A DNA stretch of 64,000 nucleotides from Pinibacter soli (GTDB taxonomy: Bacteria; Bacteroidota; Bacteroidia; Chitinophagales; Chitinophagaceae), in contig NZ_JASBRG010000007.1 in the NCBI RefSeq assembly GCF_029961145.1, positions 1,220,155 through 1,284,154 of the forward strand, in the 5' to 3' direction. A program made the translations under genes and the position numbers. The notes under the pieces are model-generated. The model saw only the letters and a program-made list of their open reading frames with translations. It had not been told where the DNA came from and did no database searches. The number at the start of each line of letters is the position of its first letter. The first letter of the stretch is position 1. Positions 17,616 to 25,263 of this stretch are shown one piece after another.

Positions 17616-20045
17616 ATGCGATGTACTCTATTGGTAGCGGGTTTGTGTTTGGCAACTTCCGTTTTCGCACAATCCGATGAAGCTGCTGTTTACAGACAAA
17701 TAAAATTACCAAATGGCTGGAGCCTCACTCCTGCCGGTAACAATGCAATCACACTGGGAGATCTTCCTTTGAACCTTGCAGTAAGTAAAAACAAAAAATT
17801 TCTCGCTGTTACCAATAACGGTCAGAGCACACAATCGATTCAACTGATCGATGCTGCCAAACAAAAAATACTTGATGATGTTGTTATTCCAAAGTCATGG
17901 TACGGTTTAACATTTTCGAACAATGATAAAATGCTGTACGCATCTGGAGGTAACGATAACTGGATTATGCAATATGCGATCAGGAACAACAAGCTGAAAC
18001 TTGAGGACTCAATAGCGCTGGGTGAAAAATGGCCGGTGAAAATTTCCCCGGCAGGTATCGCTGTTGACGACAAGAACGATATTCTATACGTGGTAACAAA
18101 AGAAGACAACAGCCTTTACATTGTTGATCTTACTTCAAAAAAAGTCACAGAGAAATTCAATCTTGGTGCAGAAGCATACACATGTTTATTAAGCGATGAT
18201 AAAAAGACTTTGTACATAAGCCTTTGGGGTGGGGATAAGATCCTGTATTACGATGTTGCTGCAAAAAATATCAGAAGTGAGATTGCCGTAGGCGACAATC
18301 CAAATGAAATCTACTTATCAAAAAAAGAGAAGTATCTATATGTGGCGAATGCAAACGACAACTCCGTATCTGTTATAGATGTTGCACAGGCAAAAGTGAT
18401 CGAAACACTAAATGCAGCTTTGTATCCCAATGCACCAAGCGGTTCTACCAGTAATGCCGTTGCATTATCTGAAGATGAAAAGACACTGTACATTGCTAAT
18501 GCCGATAACAACTGTCTTTCAGTTTACGACGTATCCACTCCGGGCAAAAGCAGTTCAAAAGGTTTTATACCTGTTGGCTGGTACCCTACCAATGTGAAAG
18601 TTGTAGGCAAAAAAATATATGTAACCAACGGTAAAGGATTATCCTCCATGGCGAATCCACACGGTCCTAACCCTGTTGCAAAAAAACAAGCGGTAAACTA
18701 TCAGAAAAGCGACAACGAAACAACCGTTCCTGTGCAGTACATCGCAGGTTTATTTAAAGGCACATTGAGCATTATAGACGAGCCGAATGCAGAACAACTA
18801 AGCGCTTACTCACAACAGGTTTACAATAACACACCTTATTCAAAAGATAAAGAACTGAATGCACAGGGAGAAGCCGGAAACCCTGTACCAATGAAGGTTG
18901 GAGAAGCTTCACCTATCAAGCACGTATTCTACATTGTAAAAGAAAACCGTACATACGATCAGGTTTTAGGTGATGTAAAAAATGGTAACGGCGACCCAGG
19001 TCTTGTTTTATTTGGCGAGCATGTTACCCCTAATCTTCACAAACTTGTGAATGAGTTTGTATTGCTTGATAATTTTTATGTAGATGCAGAAGTAAGTGCT
19101 GATGGCCACAACTGGAGCATGGGTGCATATGCAACTGACTTCCTTGAAAAAACATGGCCAACAAGCTATGGCGGTCGTGGCGGCACTTACAGCGGCGAAG
19201 GCAAAAGAGAAATAGCAAATGGTAAAGCAGGTTTTATCTGGGATCATTGCAAGCGTAATAACGTAAGCTTTAGAACCTATGGTGAATTTGCTGACGATGG
19301 CAAAGCAAACATACCAGTGTTGAAGGGACACATTGCGCCTTACACAGGCTGGGATCTTAGTGTTCGTGATACTGTAAGATATTACCAGTGGGAGCATGAT
19401 TTTGATTCACTGGTAGCAGCCAATGCATTGCCGCAACTTTGTACCATGCGTTTTGGAAACGATCATACAGAAGGCGTGCGTAAAGGCAAACCAACTCCGT
19501 TCGCACACGTGGCAGACAACGATCTTGCTGTTGGCATGTTCATAGAACACCTGAGCAAAAGCCCTGCCTGGAAAGAGAGTGTTGTATTCATTTTGGAAGA
19601 CGATGCACAAAACGGACCTGATCACGTGGATGCACACAGAAGCACTGCATATGTTGCAGGTGGCTTGGTAAAAAGACATTTTGTTGATCATACAATGTAC
19701 TCGACAACAGGTATGATTCGCACAATTGAATTAATTCTTGGCATGCCGCCAATGACACAGTACGATGCGGCTGCAACGCCTATGTTCCGCTGCTTTACAA
19801 CCCAGGCGGACCTTACTCCGTTTACGCATTTGCCAGCCAATATTAACTTGAATGACAAGAACGTTGCCCAGAATAAATTAGCGGAAATGAGCGACAAACT
19901 GGATTGGAGCAAAGAAGACAAAATACCTGATCTGGTATTGAATGATATTCTCTGGAAAAGCATTAAAGGTGAGCACGCTGAAACTCCGGGCCCAAGCAGA
20001 GCGGCGTTTATAAAACAAAGCGAGATGAAAGATGACGATGATTAG
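17616..20045 (+). CDS. Secreted YncE-type beta-propeller fused to a phosphoesterase domain
   Basis: An 809-residue exported protein with signal MRCTLLVAGLCLATSVFAQ. Residues about 40-370 are YVTN/YncE propeller repeats (KKFLAVTNNGQS, KEKYLYVANANDNSVSVIDV, EKTLYIANADNNCLSVYDV). Residues about 425-770 are an alkaline-phosphatase-superfamily phosphoesterase of PF04185 type: VFYIVKENRTYDQVLGDV with the metal-site ENRT, NFYVDAEVSADGHNWSMGAY, and EDDAQNGPDHVDAHRSTAYV with metal-binding Asp and His. This matches the family annotated as bifunctional YncE/alkaline phosphatase family protein. The natural substrate is not known; a phosphate ester or phospholipid is plausible. It appears to be a single-gene unit ending in a strong terminator at 20137. 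Confidence 0.9.
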   Translation: MRCTLLVAGLCLATSVFAQSDEAAVYRQIKLPNGWSLTPAGNNAITLGDLPLNLAVSKNKKFLAVTNNGQSTQSIQLIDAAKQKILDDVVIPKSWYGLTFSNNDKMLYASGGNDNWIMQYAIRNNKLKLEDSIALGEKWPVKISPAGIAVDDKNDILYVVTKEDNSLYIVDLTSKKVTEKFNLGAEAYTCLLSDDKKTLYISLWGGDKILYYDVAAKNIRSEIAVGDNPNEIYLSKKEKYLYVANANDNSVSVIDVAQAKVIETLNAALYPNAPSGSTSNAVALSEDEKTLYIANADNNCLSVYDVSTPGKSSSKGFIPVGWYPTNVKVVGKKIYVTNGKGLSSMANPHGPNPVAKKQAVNYQKSDNETTVPVQYIAGLFKGTLSIIDEPNAEQLSAYSQQVYNNTPYSKDKELNAQGEAGNPVPMKVGEASPIKHVFYIVKENRTYDQVLGDVKNGNGDPGLVLFGEHVTPNLHKLVNEFVLLDNFYVDAEVSADGHNWSMGAYATDFLEKTWPTSYGGRGGTYSGEGKREIANGKAGFIWDHCKRNNVSFRTYGEFADDGKANIPVLKGHIAPYTGWDLSVRDTVRYYQWEHDFDSLVAANALPQLCTMRFGNDHTEGVRKGKPTPFAHVADNDLAVGMFIEHLSKSPAWKESVVFILEDDAQNGPDHVDAHRSTAYVAGGLVKRHFVDHTMYSTTGMIRTIELILGMPPMTQYDAAATPMFRCFTTQADLTPFTHLPANINLNDKNVAQNKLAEMSDKLDWSKEDKIPDLVLNDILWKSIKGEHAETPGPSRAAFIKQSEMKDDDD

Positions 20046-20136
20046 TTGCGAGTGGTTTAAAGTTGAAGGTTCGACGCCTAAAGCTGACTGGCATATCTTT
20101 ATCGATTACATTTTTCTCAACTCTCAACTTCCTAAA

Positions 20137-20168
20137 AAGCTGCCGGCTAACTCCGGCGGCTTTTTTTT
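20137..20168 (+). terminator. Rho-independent terminator
   Basis: A ten-pair stem (AAGCTGCCGG with CCGGCGGCTT, one G-U pair) around a six-base loop runs straight into eight T residues. It lies 92 bases after the phosphoesterase stop and ends that transcription unit before the SRPBCC-ArsR operon. Confidence 0.9.
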
Positions 20169-20181
20169 GTTAAAAACTTGC

Positions 20182-20225
20182 GTAACTCAAAAGTTACATA
20201 TAACTTTACGTAACCTTAAAGTTAC
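20182..20225. promoter_or_regulatory. Double palindromic operator for the SRPBCC-ArsR operon
   Basis: GTAACT-CAAA-AGTTAC at 20182-20197 is a perfect palindrome. A second, GTAAC-CTTAAA-GTTAC, lies at 20210-20225. Their centres are 28 bases apart, and the second ends five bases before the start codon at 20231. The 12-2-12-like geometry fits a dimeric ArsR-type repressor. The operon encodes such a protein, so autoregulation is likely. Confidence 0.7.
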
Positions 20226-20230
20226 TCATT

Positions 20231-20659
20231 ATGGAAAAAGAAATAAAACAATCGTGGTTCTTTAAACAATCCCCGGAAGAAGTTTGGGAATATCTTACAA
20301 AGCCCGAACTCATTGAGCAATGGCTTATGAAATCAAACTTTCAGCCAATTGTAGGTTACAAGTTTCAATTTACATTTGTGCCAAAAGCAGATAGCACGTA
20401 TGCAGGCGTTGTCGATTGCGAAGTATTAACTGTAAATCCTTACACGAAGCTTTCTTACTCCTGGAACGGCAGTACGATGGATAAGGGAAGGAATTTCAAT
20501 TCCAAAGTTGACTGGACACTTGTACCCAAAGACAACGGAACAGAACTTCATTTACAACACAACGGATTTACTGTTTTGGAAGACATAATTGCGCACGATA
20601 GCGGATGGAAGCATTGCTTAAAACGCTTTGAAGAATCAATAAATACCATCACTCAATGA
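20231..20659 (+). CDS. SRPBCC (AHSA1-like) domain protein
   Basis: A 142-residue cytoplasmic protein of the START/Bet v1-like SRPBCC fold. It shows the AHSA1 pattern: an N-terminal strand (IKQSWFFKQSPEEVWEYLT), KPELIEQWLMKSNF, a central GVVDCEVLTVNPYTKLSYSW, VDWTLVPKDNGTELHLQHNG, and a C-terminal helix (SGWKHCLKRFEESINTI). Such proteins bind hydrophobic ligands in a central pocket and are often encoded with an ArsR regulator. Here the next gene overlaps by four bases (ATGA), so translation is probably coupled. The order is the reverse of the more common ArsR-first layout. The ligand is unknown. Confidence 0.9.
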   Translation: MEKEIKQSWFFKQSPEEVWEYLTKPELIEQWLMKSNFQPIVGYKFQFTFVPKADSTYAGVVDCEVLTVNPYTKLSYSWNGSTMDKGRNFNSKVDWTLVPKDNGTELHLQHNGFTVLEDIIAHDSGWKHCLKRFEESINTITQ

Positions 20660-20979
20660 CCGCTCCAGCACTAGATGTTTTCCAGGTAATTGCTGACCCC
20701 AGCCGCCGGCAAATGTTGCATCTGCTTTCAAATGAAAGCATGACAATAAATGCTTTGGCAGAAAACTTCGACATGAGCCGCCCCGCCGTTTCAAAGCATA
20801 TAAAGATCATGTACAATGCAGGCTTTATTTCCATTACAGATATTGGCCGCGAACGCTATTGCACATTAAAGCAGGATGGGTTTAATGAGTTGCAGGATTT
20901 CATTAACTACTTCGATAAATTCTGGACGAGCAAGTTGAAAAAACTGGAAACGATTTTGAACAATAAGGTGGGGAAGTAG
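20656..20979 (+). CDS. ArsR-family winged-helix regulator
   Basis: A 107-residue ArsR/SmtB-type winged helix. It shows LDVFQVIADPSRRQMLHLLS, the recognition helix region MSRPAVSKHIKIMYNAGFI, and the wing ITDIGRERYCTLKQDG. The usual metal-binding ELCVCDL motif is absent, so it should be a metal-independent regulator of the group paired with SRPBCC proteins. The start ATG overlaps the upstream stop codon. The stop codon TAG is the first part of a GTAGAGAC palindromic repeat. It probably represses its own operon through the two palindromes at 20182-20225. Confidence 0.92.
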   Translation: MTAPALDVFQVIADPSRRQMLHLLSNESMTINALAENFDMSRPAVSKHIKIMYNAGFISITDIGRERYCTLKQDGFNELQDFINYFDKFWTSKLKKLETILNNKVGK

Positions 20980-21000
20980 AGACGCGTTGAACGCGTCTAC
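20976..21000. repeat. GTAGAGACGC palindromic repeat, copy 1
   Basis: GTAGAGACGCGTT and AACGCGTCTAC form an inverted repeat with a two-base bulge. The first bases overlap the ArsR stop codon TAG. Confidence 0.75.
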
Positions 21001-21052
21001 CTTGCACCAACACACTGCAACATTAGAGCAGAAACGTGTAGTAACTAACATT

Positions 21053-21114
21053 CATTCAGCGTGTAACGGAGACGCATTCAGCGTGTAACGGAGACGCATT
21101 CAATACGTCTCTAC
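21053..21114. repeat. GTAGAGACGC palindromic repeat, copy 2, with internal 22-base tandem duplication
   Basis: A 22-base unit starting CATTCAGCGTGTAACGGAG occurs twice in tandem (21053-21074 and 21075-21096). It is followed by CATTCAATACGTCTCTAC, the right arm of the repeat family. It lies 35 bases before the YciI-like gene, so it is in or near that gene's leader. Confidence 0.75.
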
Positions 21115-21148
21115 CCCGACTAACAACAAACAACTAACAACTTAAAAA

Positions 21149-21409
21149 ATGAAAACCATAGTAATCGGCGAAGGCTCCGGCGCAACGATGGCAACCATCT
21201 TATCGGTTTACCCGAGACACAAAGCAATCGTAGATAAATATGTTGAAAGAGGCGAAGTCCTGGGTATCGGGCCTTTCGCAGACAGAGGTGGCAACCTTGC
21301 AATATTTACAACACATGAAGCTGCTGAAGCATTCGTTGCTGAAGATCCTTTTGTGTTGGAAGGTATCATTAAATCGTTCGTTATAAAAGATTGGGATGAC
21401 AGTATGTAG
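21149..21409 (+). CDS. YciI-like (YCII-related) protein
   Basis: An 86-residue protein with the YCII ferredoxin-like fold. It shows YPRHKAIVDKYVERGEVLGIG with the conserved His, GPFADRGGNLAIFTTHEAAEAF, and a C-terminal DPFVLEGIIKSFVIKDW with the conserved Asp. The His/Asp pair forms the putative active site in this family, whose function is mostly unknown. The stop codon TAG is part of a GTAGAGAC repeat copy. Repeat copies flank the gene on both sides. No operon partner is evident. Confidence 0.88.
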   Translation: MKTIVIGEGSGATMATILSVYPRHKAIVDKYVERGEVLGIGPFADRGGNLAIFTTHEAAEAFVAEDPFVLEGIIKSFVIKDWDDSM

Positions 21410-21430
21410 AGACATGTTGAACGCGTCTCC
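21406..21430. repeat. GTAGAGACGC palindromic repeat, copy 3
   Basis: GTAGAGACATGTT and AACGCGTCTCC form a diverged inverted repeat. It supplies the stop codon of the YciI-like gene at 21407-21409. Confidence 0.7.
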
Positions 21431-21491
21431 GCTGCACCCAAACACTGCAACATAAAGGAACGAACGCTGAATAAAAACTTACACATTCTAC

Positions 21492-21534
21492 TTGCGACCG
21501 TAGAGACGCATTCAATGCGTCTCTACGGTCGCAA
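21492..21534. repeat. GTAGAGACGC palindromic repeat, copy 4: perfect 21-base arms
   Basis: TTGCGACCGTAGAGACGCAT plus T, one central base, and its exact reverse complement form a 43-base perfect palindrome. It sits between the convergent YciI-like and thermonuclease genes. It encodes the last residues (ATVETH) and the stop of the thermonuclease. It could also act as a bidirectional transcription end. Confidence 0.9.
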
Positions 21535-22003
21535 TGGCCTTTTTCTCCTTCCTAAACTCCCACGGTGCAACTGGATGTTTAACGGCCCATAAGCCTTGTT
21601 TTTGTTTCTTTGCTTTAACCTCAGCATCTGCATACCTTTTCGACTTATCGAAAGCCTTATAATGCCACGCCAGTCCACTTTCGAGCAGCAATAAATTAAG
21701 CTGGCTTCTATCTGGTAAAATAACAATACCGAGCGTTCTACCGTATTTATCCTTGCCTTTCGACTCCACGATGATCAATTTAGAGAAACATTTATCTGCG
21801 GTAAACTTTTTGGCTACAGTTCCATAGTCCTGCTTCTTTTCGGGACAATCAATACCATACAACCGTATCTTAATTTGAAGATGTAAACTGTCAAGTATTG
21901 TGATCGTATCACCATCACTCACTTTAACCACTTTACCTTTTAAAGTTTGCGCGGAAACATTGAATGTGAAAATGATCAACAGAAAAGATATGAATGTTCG
22001 CAT
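21512..22003 (-). CDS. Secreted thermonuclease-like nuclease (SNase fold)
   Basis: A 163-residue exported nuclease with signal MRTFISFLLIIFTFNVSAQ. The SNase OB-fold motifs are complete: VSDGDTITI, IRLYGIDCPE with Arg47, Asp52 and Glu55, and DKYGRTLGIV with Arg89. These match the catalytic Arg/Asp/Glu/Arg set of staphylococcal nuclease. HYKAFDKSKRYADAEVKAKK and GLWA near the C terminus are also typical. It should cut DNA or RNA outside the cytoplasm. Its final six codons and stop lie inside a perfect palindromic repeat, so the natural C terminus was probably changed by insertion of that element. Confidence 0.92.
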   Translation of the reverse strand: MRTFISFLLIIFTFNVSAQTLKGKVVKVSDGDTITILDSLHLQIKIRLYGIDCPEKKQDYGTVAKKFTADKCFSKLIIVESKGKDKYGRTLGIVILPDRSQLNLLLLESGLAWHYKAFDKSKRYADAEVKAKKQKQGLWAVKHPVAPWEFRKEKKAIATVETH

Positions 22004-22080
22004 GTTTTCGACTACGGATTATTTTTCTTTTTAAATGCGAAAATACATTATTGACTAACAAACGAATTTGCAAATCTTAT

Positions 22081-22374
22081 ATCAATGTCGTTTCCTTAAG
22101 GACACATCTTCTGAGTGAGATTGCTTCGCCCGTTTCTTGTTTGTTTATTTTACTTGATATAATTCAACCATTCATTCTCCGCAGGGGCTCGCAATGACGC
22201 GCCGATTCTCGAATTCTTTGGTAACAGGTTGTTGGGTAAAGCTCAAAATGGCAGCACCGTCATTGCGAGACCCTGCGGAGGATGGAGATTGTAAAAGGAA
22301 CCTATTCCTGAAGTGTACGGAAATGGATCGAAGCAATCTCGTTTAAGGAAATTATTCTTAATGAACGACATTGA
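22081..22374. repeat. Nested inverted-repeat element, family A copy 2
   Basis: Three arm pairs are nested. The outer TCAATGTCGTT (22082-22092) pairs with 22364-22374. The middle GAGATTGCTTCG (22117-22128) pairs perfectly with 22329-22340. The inner arm starting CTCCGCAGGG and ending CAATGACG (22176-22198) pairs with 22258-22280 at 22 of 23 positions. The words GTCATTGCGAG and GAAGCAATCTC are shared with the copies at 4.0 kb and 48.1 kb. Confidence 0.85.
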
Positions 22375-22385
22375 ATCTTAAATGC

Positions 22386-22427
22386 ATGACAAAGCCTGTA
22401 CACATTTAAATGCACAGGCTTTGTCAT
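22386..22427 (-). terminator. Hairpin downstream of GH43 gene
   Basis: ATGACAAAGCCTGT pairs perfectly over 14 bases with ACAGGCTTTGTCAT around a 14-base loop containing ATTTAAAT. It lies about 70 bases after the GH43 stop. The U-run is weak, so the terminator role is tentative. Confidence 0.5.
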
Positions 22428-22496
22428 ATAGTCTTAATGATAAACAGACGAACAAAAAATCAGTGAAAATCAGTCCAATCTGCGTCATCTGCGTGC

Positions 22497-24674
22497 TCAC
22501 TTCACATGCACAGGCTTAATCCCTTCATGCGTTGGCGCAACCGGTTTTATCGTTCCATCTGCATTGAACTCCATTTTGTCAATACACACTTCTCTGTTAT
22601 AACCCGCTTCGCCACCCATTTTTATACCGTTAGGATAATTGAATCGATGATACACCAGATACCATTCGTCTTTCCCCGGCACTTGTATTGTTGAGTTGTG
22701 GCCAGTTCCGTAAATGCCAAGCGCATCATTTCTAACGACTACAAAATTGTTCGCCGGAATTTTCATTGGGCCCATCGGCGATGTGGACATGCCATAACGC
22801 ACACGGTAGTTGGGATCACGCGTATCGTTCTGCGACCATAGAAAATAGTAGATCCCGTTTCTGTAAAAAACGTGCGAACCTTCGCAATATGTACTATCCG
22901 GCGTAAACTGTTTTATTGTTTCTGTTTTGATAGAAACCATATCATCGTTCAACTCTGCTGCAGCCATGTAACCATTTCCCCAGTACAAATAAAATTTTCC
23001 ACTTTGCGGATCCTGGAAAACATCCGGATCGATTATCTGTCCACCGCCGCGAGTGATCACATCAGGACGTTTGCTGATCAAAGGTTGGCCAAGATCTACA
23101 AAAGGCCCTGTTGGATTATCGCTCACAGCCACACCAATCTTTGTTTCCGCACAGAAGTAATAAAAGTATTTGTATTGCCCGTTGATCTTTCTTTCAATGA
23201 TACAAGGTGCCCATGCCTTTGATTTTGCCCAGCTAACATCTTTTCCCAACTGTAAAATAACACCCTCATCTTTCCAATTCACAAGATCTGGTGAAGAGAA
23301 TGCTTTAAAATAGGAACCCGACCATCCGCTAAATCCATCGCTAGTTGGATACATATAAAACTTGCCGGTTTTCTCCGCATAAATAATATCAGGATCAGCA
23401 TACAAACCTGCGATTGCAGGGTTGTGATTTTCCACCGCATTCACAGTATAACTCTGAGTGCCTTTGCCTGCAATAGTTACAGTGCTGCGAACACTGCCTG
23501 CGGAAAAATCACGCGTCTTAGAAGTAATTTTTACACCCGGGAATGTAACAAAACCAGGATCAAAATTCTTCAGGTCCGTTCCCGGCAGTACAGGTAGCGT
23601 CAATGTTTTAGTCGCCGTATCTAAAACGATGTTGATCTTTTTTATTTTGGCGTTCGTAACATTGGTAATCGCTGCATCATAACTCATCCACTGCGTTGTA
23701 AGACGTTTCATTTCTTCTGTTGTAACAGGCATTACCGTTCCGTGACGCGGATGAAAATTCATTGTGATATCCTGATCAATCACCGAGAAGTTTTTGAAAT
23801 CTGTTGTTTTGGTAAACTGATATCTACCGCTTGTGTACATGTCATACATCAACACATAACCACTGCCATCATTTAATTTAAATGTGCCCGCTCCTTCTAC
23901 CGGGGATTTTGTTTGCTGCACATAATTATCACTTTGCATCGTGTAACCTCCTGTCAGCTTACTTGAAACAGCCACTTTAATCCCGGGTTGTCTGTCTTCT
24001 GTTTTAAAGAACAGGTAATATTTACTGTCTTTTTCTTCAATGTCTCCGTCAATGCAAGCGGCGTTATCGGGGCTATAAAACAACTGCACTGGTGTTGTTT
24101 CTAAATCTGTGAAGTCTTTATTTGCATACGCGTAATAAATCTTATCGGGCTGATTTCCATTTTTCAACGAAAAATAAACCATGTACTTACCTGTTGCGGC
24201 ATCATAAATTGTTTGCGGTGCCCAAACCCTTAACAGGCTGTCATTTCCCGGAAAACGTTTTTGAATATTCACCACACTGGAGGTCCAGTTAATCAAGTCG
24301 GTTGACTTCAATAGCACCATGGCCCTGTTGGAATTCCAGCCAAGCGCCGACACCATATCGGTTGCCACCATGTAAAAAGTTTTACCGTCGGCACCGCGTA
24401 AAATATGCGGATCACGAACACCGCCTGTCGAACTAATTTTCTCTGACGCAACAATTGGCTCATTGTTATTCAGAGCGCGGTAATGATAACCATCCATGCT
24501 GATCGCAAACCGGATGGCTTCTTCACTTTTTTTATTACCCGTAAAATATGCGAAAAGATAGCCTTGGTAATTTTTTTTGGAACCTGAAGCTGTCACCTTT
24601 TTTTTAGAGGTTGACTGAGCAAAAATCATGGAAGGAAAAATCAATAGCAAAAGAGAGCGGAACAAATATTTCAT
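22497..24674 (-). CDS. Tandem GH43 glycoside hydrolase (two complete GH43 modules)
   Basis: A 725-residue secreted protein (signal ends at MIFAQ) with two five-bladed GH43 propellers. Module one (about 35-345) keeps the Asp/Asp/Glu set: Asp88 in GVRDPHIL, Asp209 in CIDGDIEE, and Glu260 in SPVEGAGTF. A beta-rich linker follows (about 350-420: TLTLPVLPGTDLKNFDPGF). Module two (about 425-725) has Asp427 in YADPDII, Asp549 in IDPDVFQDP, and Glu598 in YCEGSHVF. Both modules look catalytically complete. GH43 enzymes act mainly on arabinose- or xylose-containing glycans, some on galactans. The gene is divergent from the second SusC gene across a 749-base region, so it probably serves that importer. 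Substrate unassigned. Confidence 0.9.
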   Translation of the reverse strand: MKYLFRSLLLLIFPSMIFAQSTSKKKVTASGSKKNYQGYLFAYFTGNKKSEEAIRFAISMDGYHYRALNNNEPIVASEKISSTGGVRDPHILRGADGKTFYMVATDMVSALGWNSNRAMVLLKSTDLINWTSSVVNIQKRFPGNDSLLRVWAPQTIYDAATGKYMVYFSLKNGNQPDKIYYAYANKDFTDLETTPVQLFYSPDNAACIDGDIEEKDSKYYLFFKTEDRQPGIKVAVSSKLTGGYTMQSDNYVQQTKSPVEGAGTFKLNDGSGYVLMYDMYTSGRYQFTKTTDFKNFSVIDQDITMNFHPRHGTVMPVTTEEMKRLTTQWMSYDAAITNVTNAKIKKINIVLDTATKTLTLPVLPGTDLKNFDPGFVTFPGVKITSKTRDFSAGSVRSTVTIAGKGTQSYTVNAVENHNPAIAGLYADPDIIYAEKTGKFYMYPTSDGFSGWSGSYFKAFSSPDLVNWKDEGVILQLGKDVSWAKSKAWAPCIIERKINGQYKYFYYFCAETKIGVAVSDNPTGPFVDLGQPLISKRPDVITRGGGQIIDPDVFQDPQSGKFYLYWGNGYMAAAELNDDMVSIKTETIKQFTPDSTYCEGSHVFYRNGIYYFLWSQNDTRDPNYRVRYGMSTSPMGPMKIPANNFVVVRNDALGIYGTGHNSTIQVPGKDEWYLVYHRFNYPNGIKMGGEAGYNREVCIDKMEFNADGTIKPVAPTHEGIKPVHVK

Positions 24675-24941
24675 CTTATGGCAACTTGGGTTTTACATTT
24701 TGCGGTCAATGTTGAATTAAGAATGTTATCTGTGAACCAGGCAGTTGTAGTGCTATTGACCATCGTTGCGTCGCACACTTGTACTTTTGGTTCTTTATTC
24801 AGCTATCCCAACAACACCGACTCCACAATATTAGTTACAGTACTTATTCAAAATTAGTGTTGCTAAAATATCTATTCGGGGGGAAAATTCATATTTAAAG
24901 GGGGAGAAAATGCAGCTAAGGTGGAAAAACCAAATTTTTAT

Positions 24942-25263
24942 TGTAAAAATGACACGTAATGGTTGAATAACTGAGTAACTGAATAACCGAGGCTCGTGTT
25001 TAATCTTTCACTTCAATTTATTCAGCTTACTCAGTTTATTCAGTTATTCAGTTACTCAGCTTATAAATATCAATTAATTGTCATTTTGACAAAAAACCAG
25101 CCAAAACTGACATTTTCGCCATCCGGTAATATTTTTAATATTAAAGGTCATTTTTACACTTAAATTGCGGCCCCAAAAATATAAAAACCTTATGAATGAC
25201 TAAATCGAATCCAGTATTAACGGGTGTTTGGCAATTTGTCCCCCCAAAATTATCATTTTGTCC
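24942..25263. promoter_or_regulatory. Cluster of TCATTTT motifs upstream of susC
   Basis: Five related sites are seen. They are GTCATTTTTACA (24942-24953, minus strand), the perfect dyad TTGTCA-TTT-TGACAA (25078-25092), TGACATTTTCGCC (25108-25120), GGTCATTTTTACAC (25146-25159) and TTATCATTTTGTCC (25250-25263). The first and fourth share an exact 12-base word in opposite orientation. They look like sites for one regulator. Confidence 0.45.
24965..25070. repeat. Inverted repeat of ACTGAATAACTGA units
   Basis: The left arm GAATAACTGAGTAACTGAAT is matched by TTATTCAGTTACTCAG at 25044-25059, a perfect 16-base pairing with 24971-24986. The right side also has extra tandem units (TTTATTCAGTTATTCAG). 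It is a palindromic element whose arms consist of short A/T-rich tandem units. Confidence 0.75.

Larger units (their letters stand above)
22004..22496. other. Intergenic region with nested inverted-repeat element
   Basis: The 493 bases between the thermonuclease start and the GH43 stop contain a large nested palindrome (22081-22374) and a hairpin (22386-22427). Near the GH43 stop there is a stretch with AATCTGCGTCATCTGCG, another repeat word seen between genes. No credible coding frame was found. Confidence 0.6.

Noticed and set aside
20032-20265. Small plus-strand frame after the phosphoesterase
   Set aside because: It spans the strong terminator and the twin operator and runs into the SRPBCC gene out of frame.
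21053-21114. Possible CRISPR-like direct repeats
   Set aside because: Only two adjacent 22-base units without spacers, inside a palindromic repeat, and no cas gene nearby.
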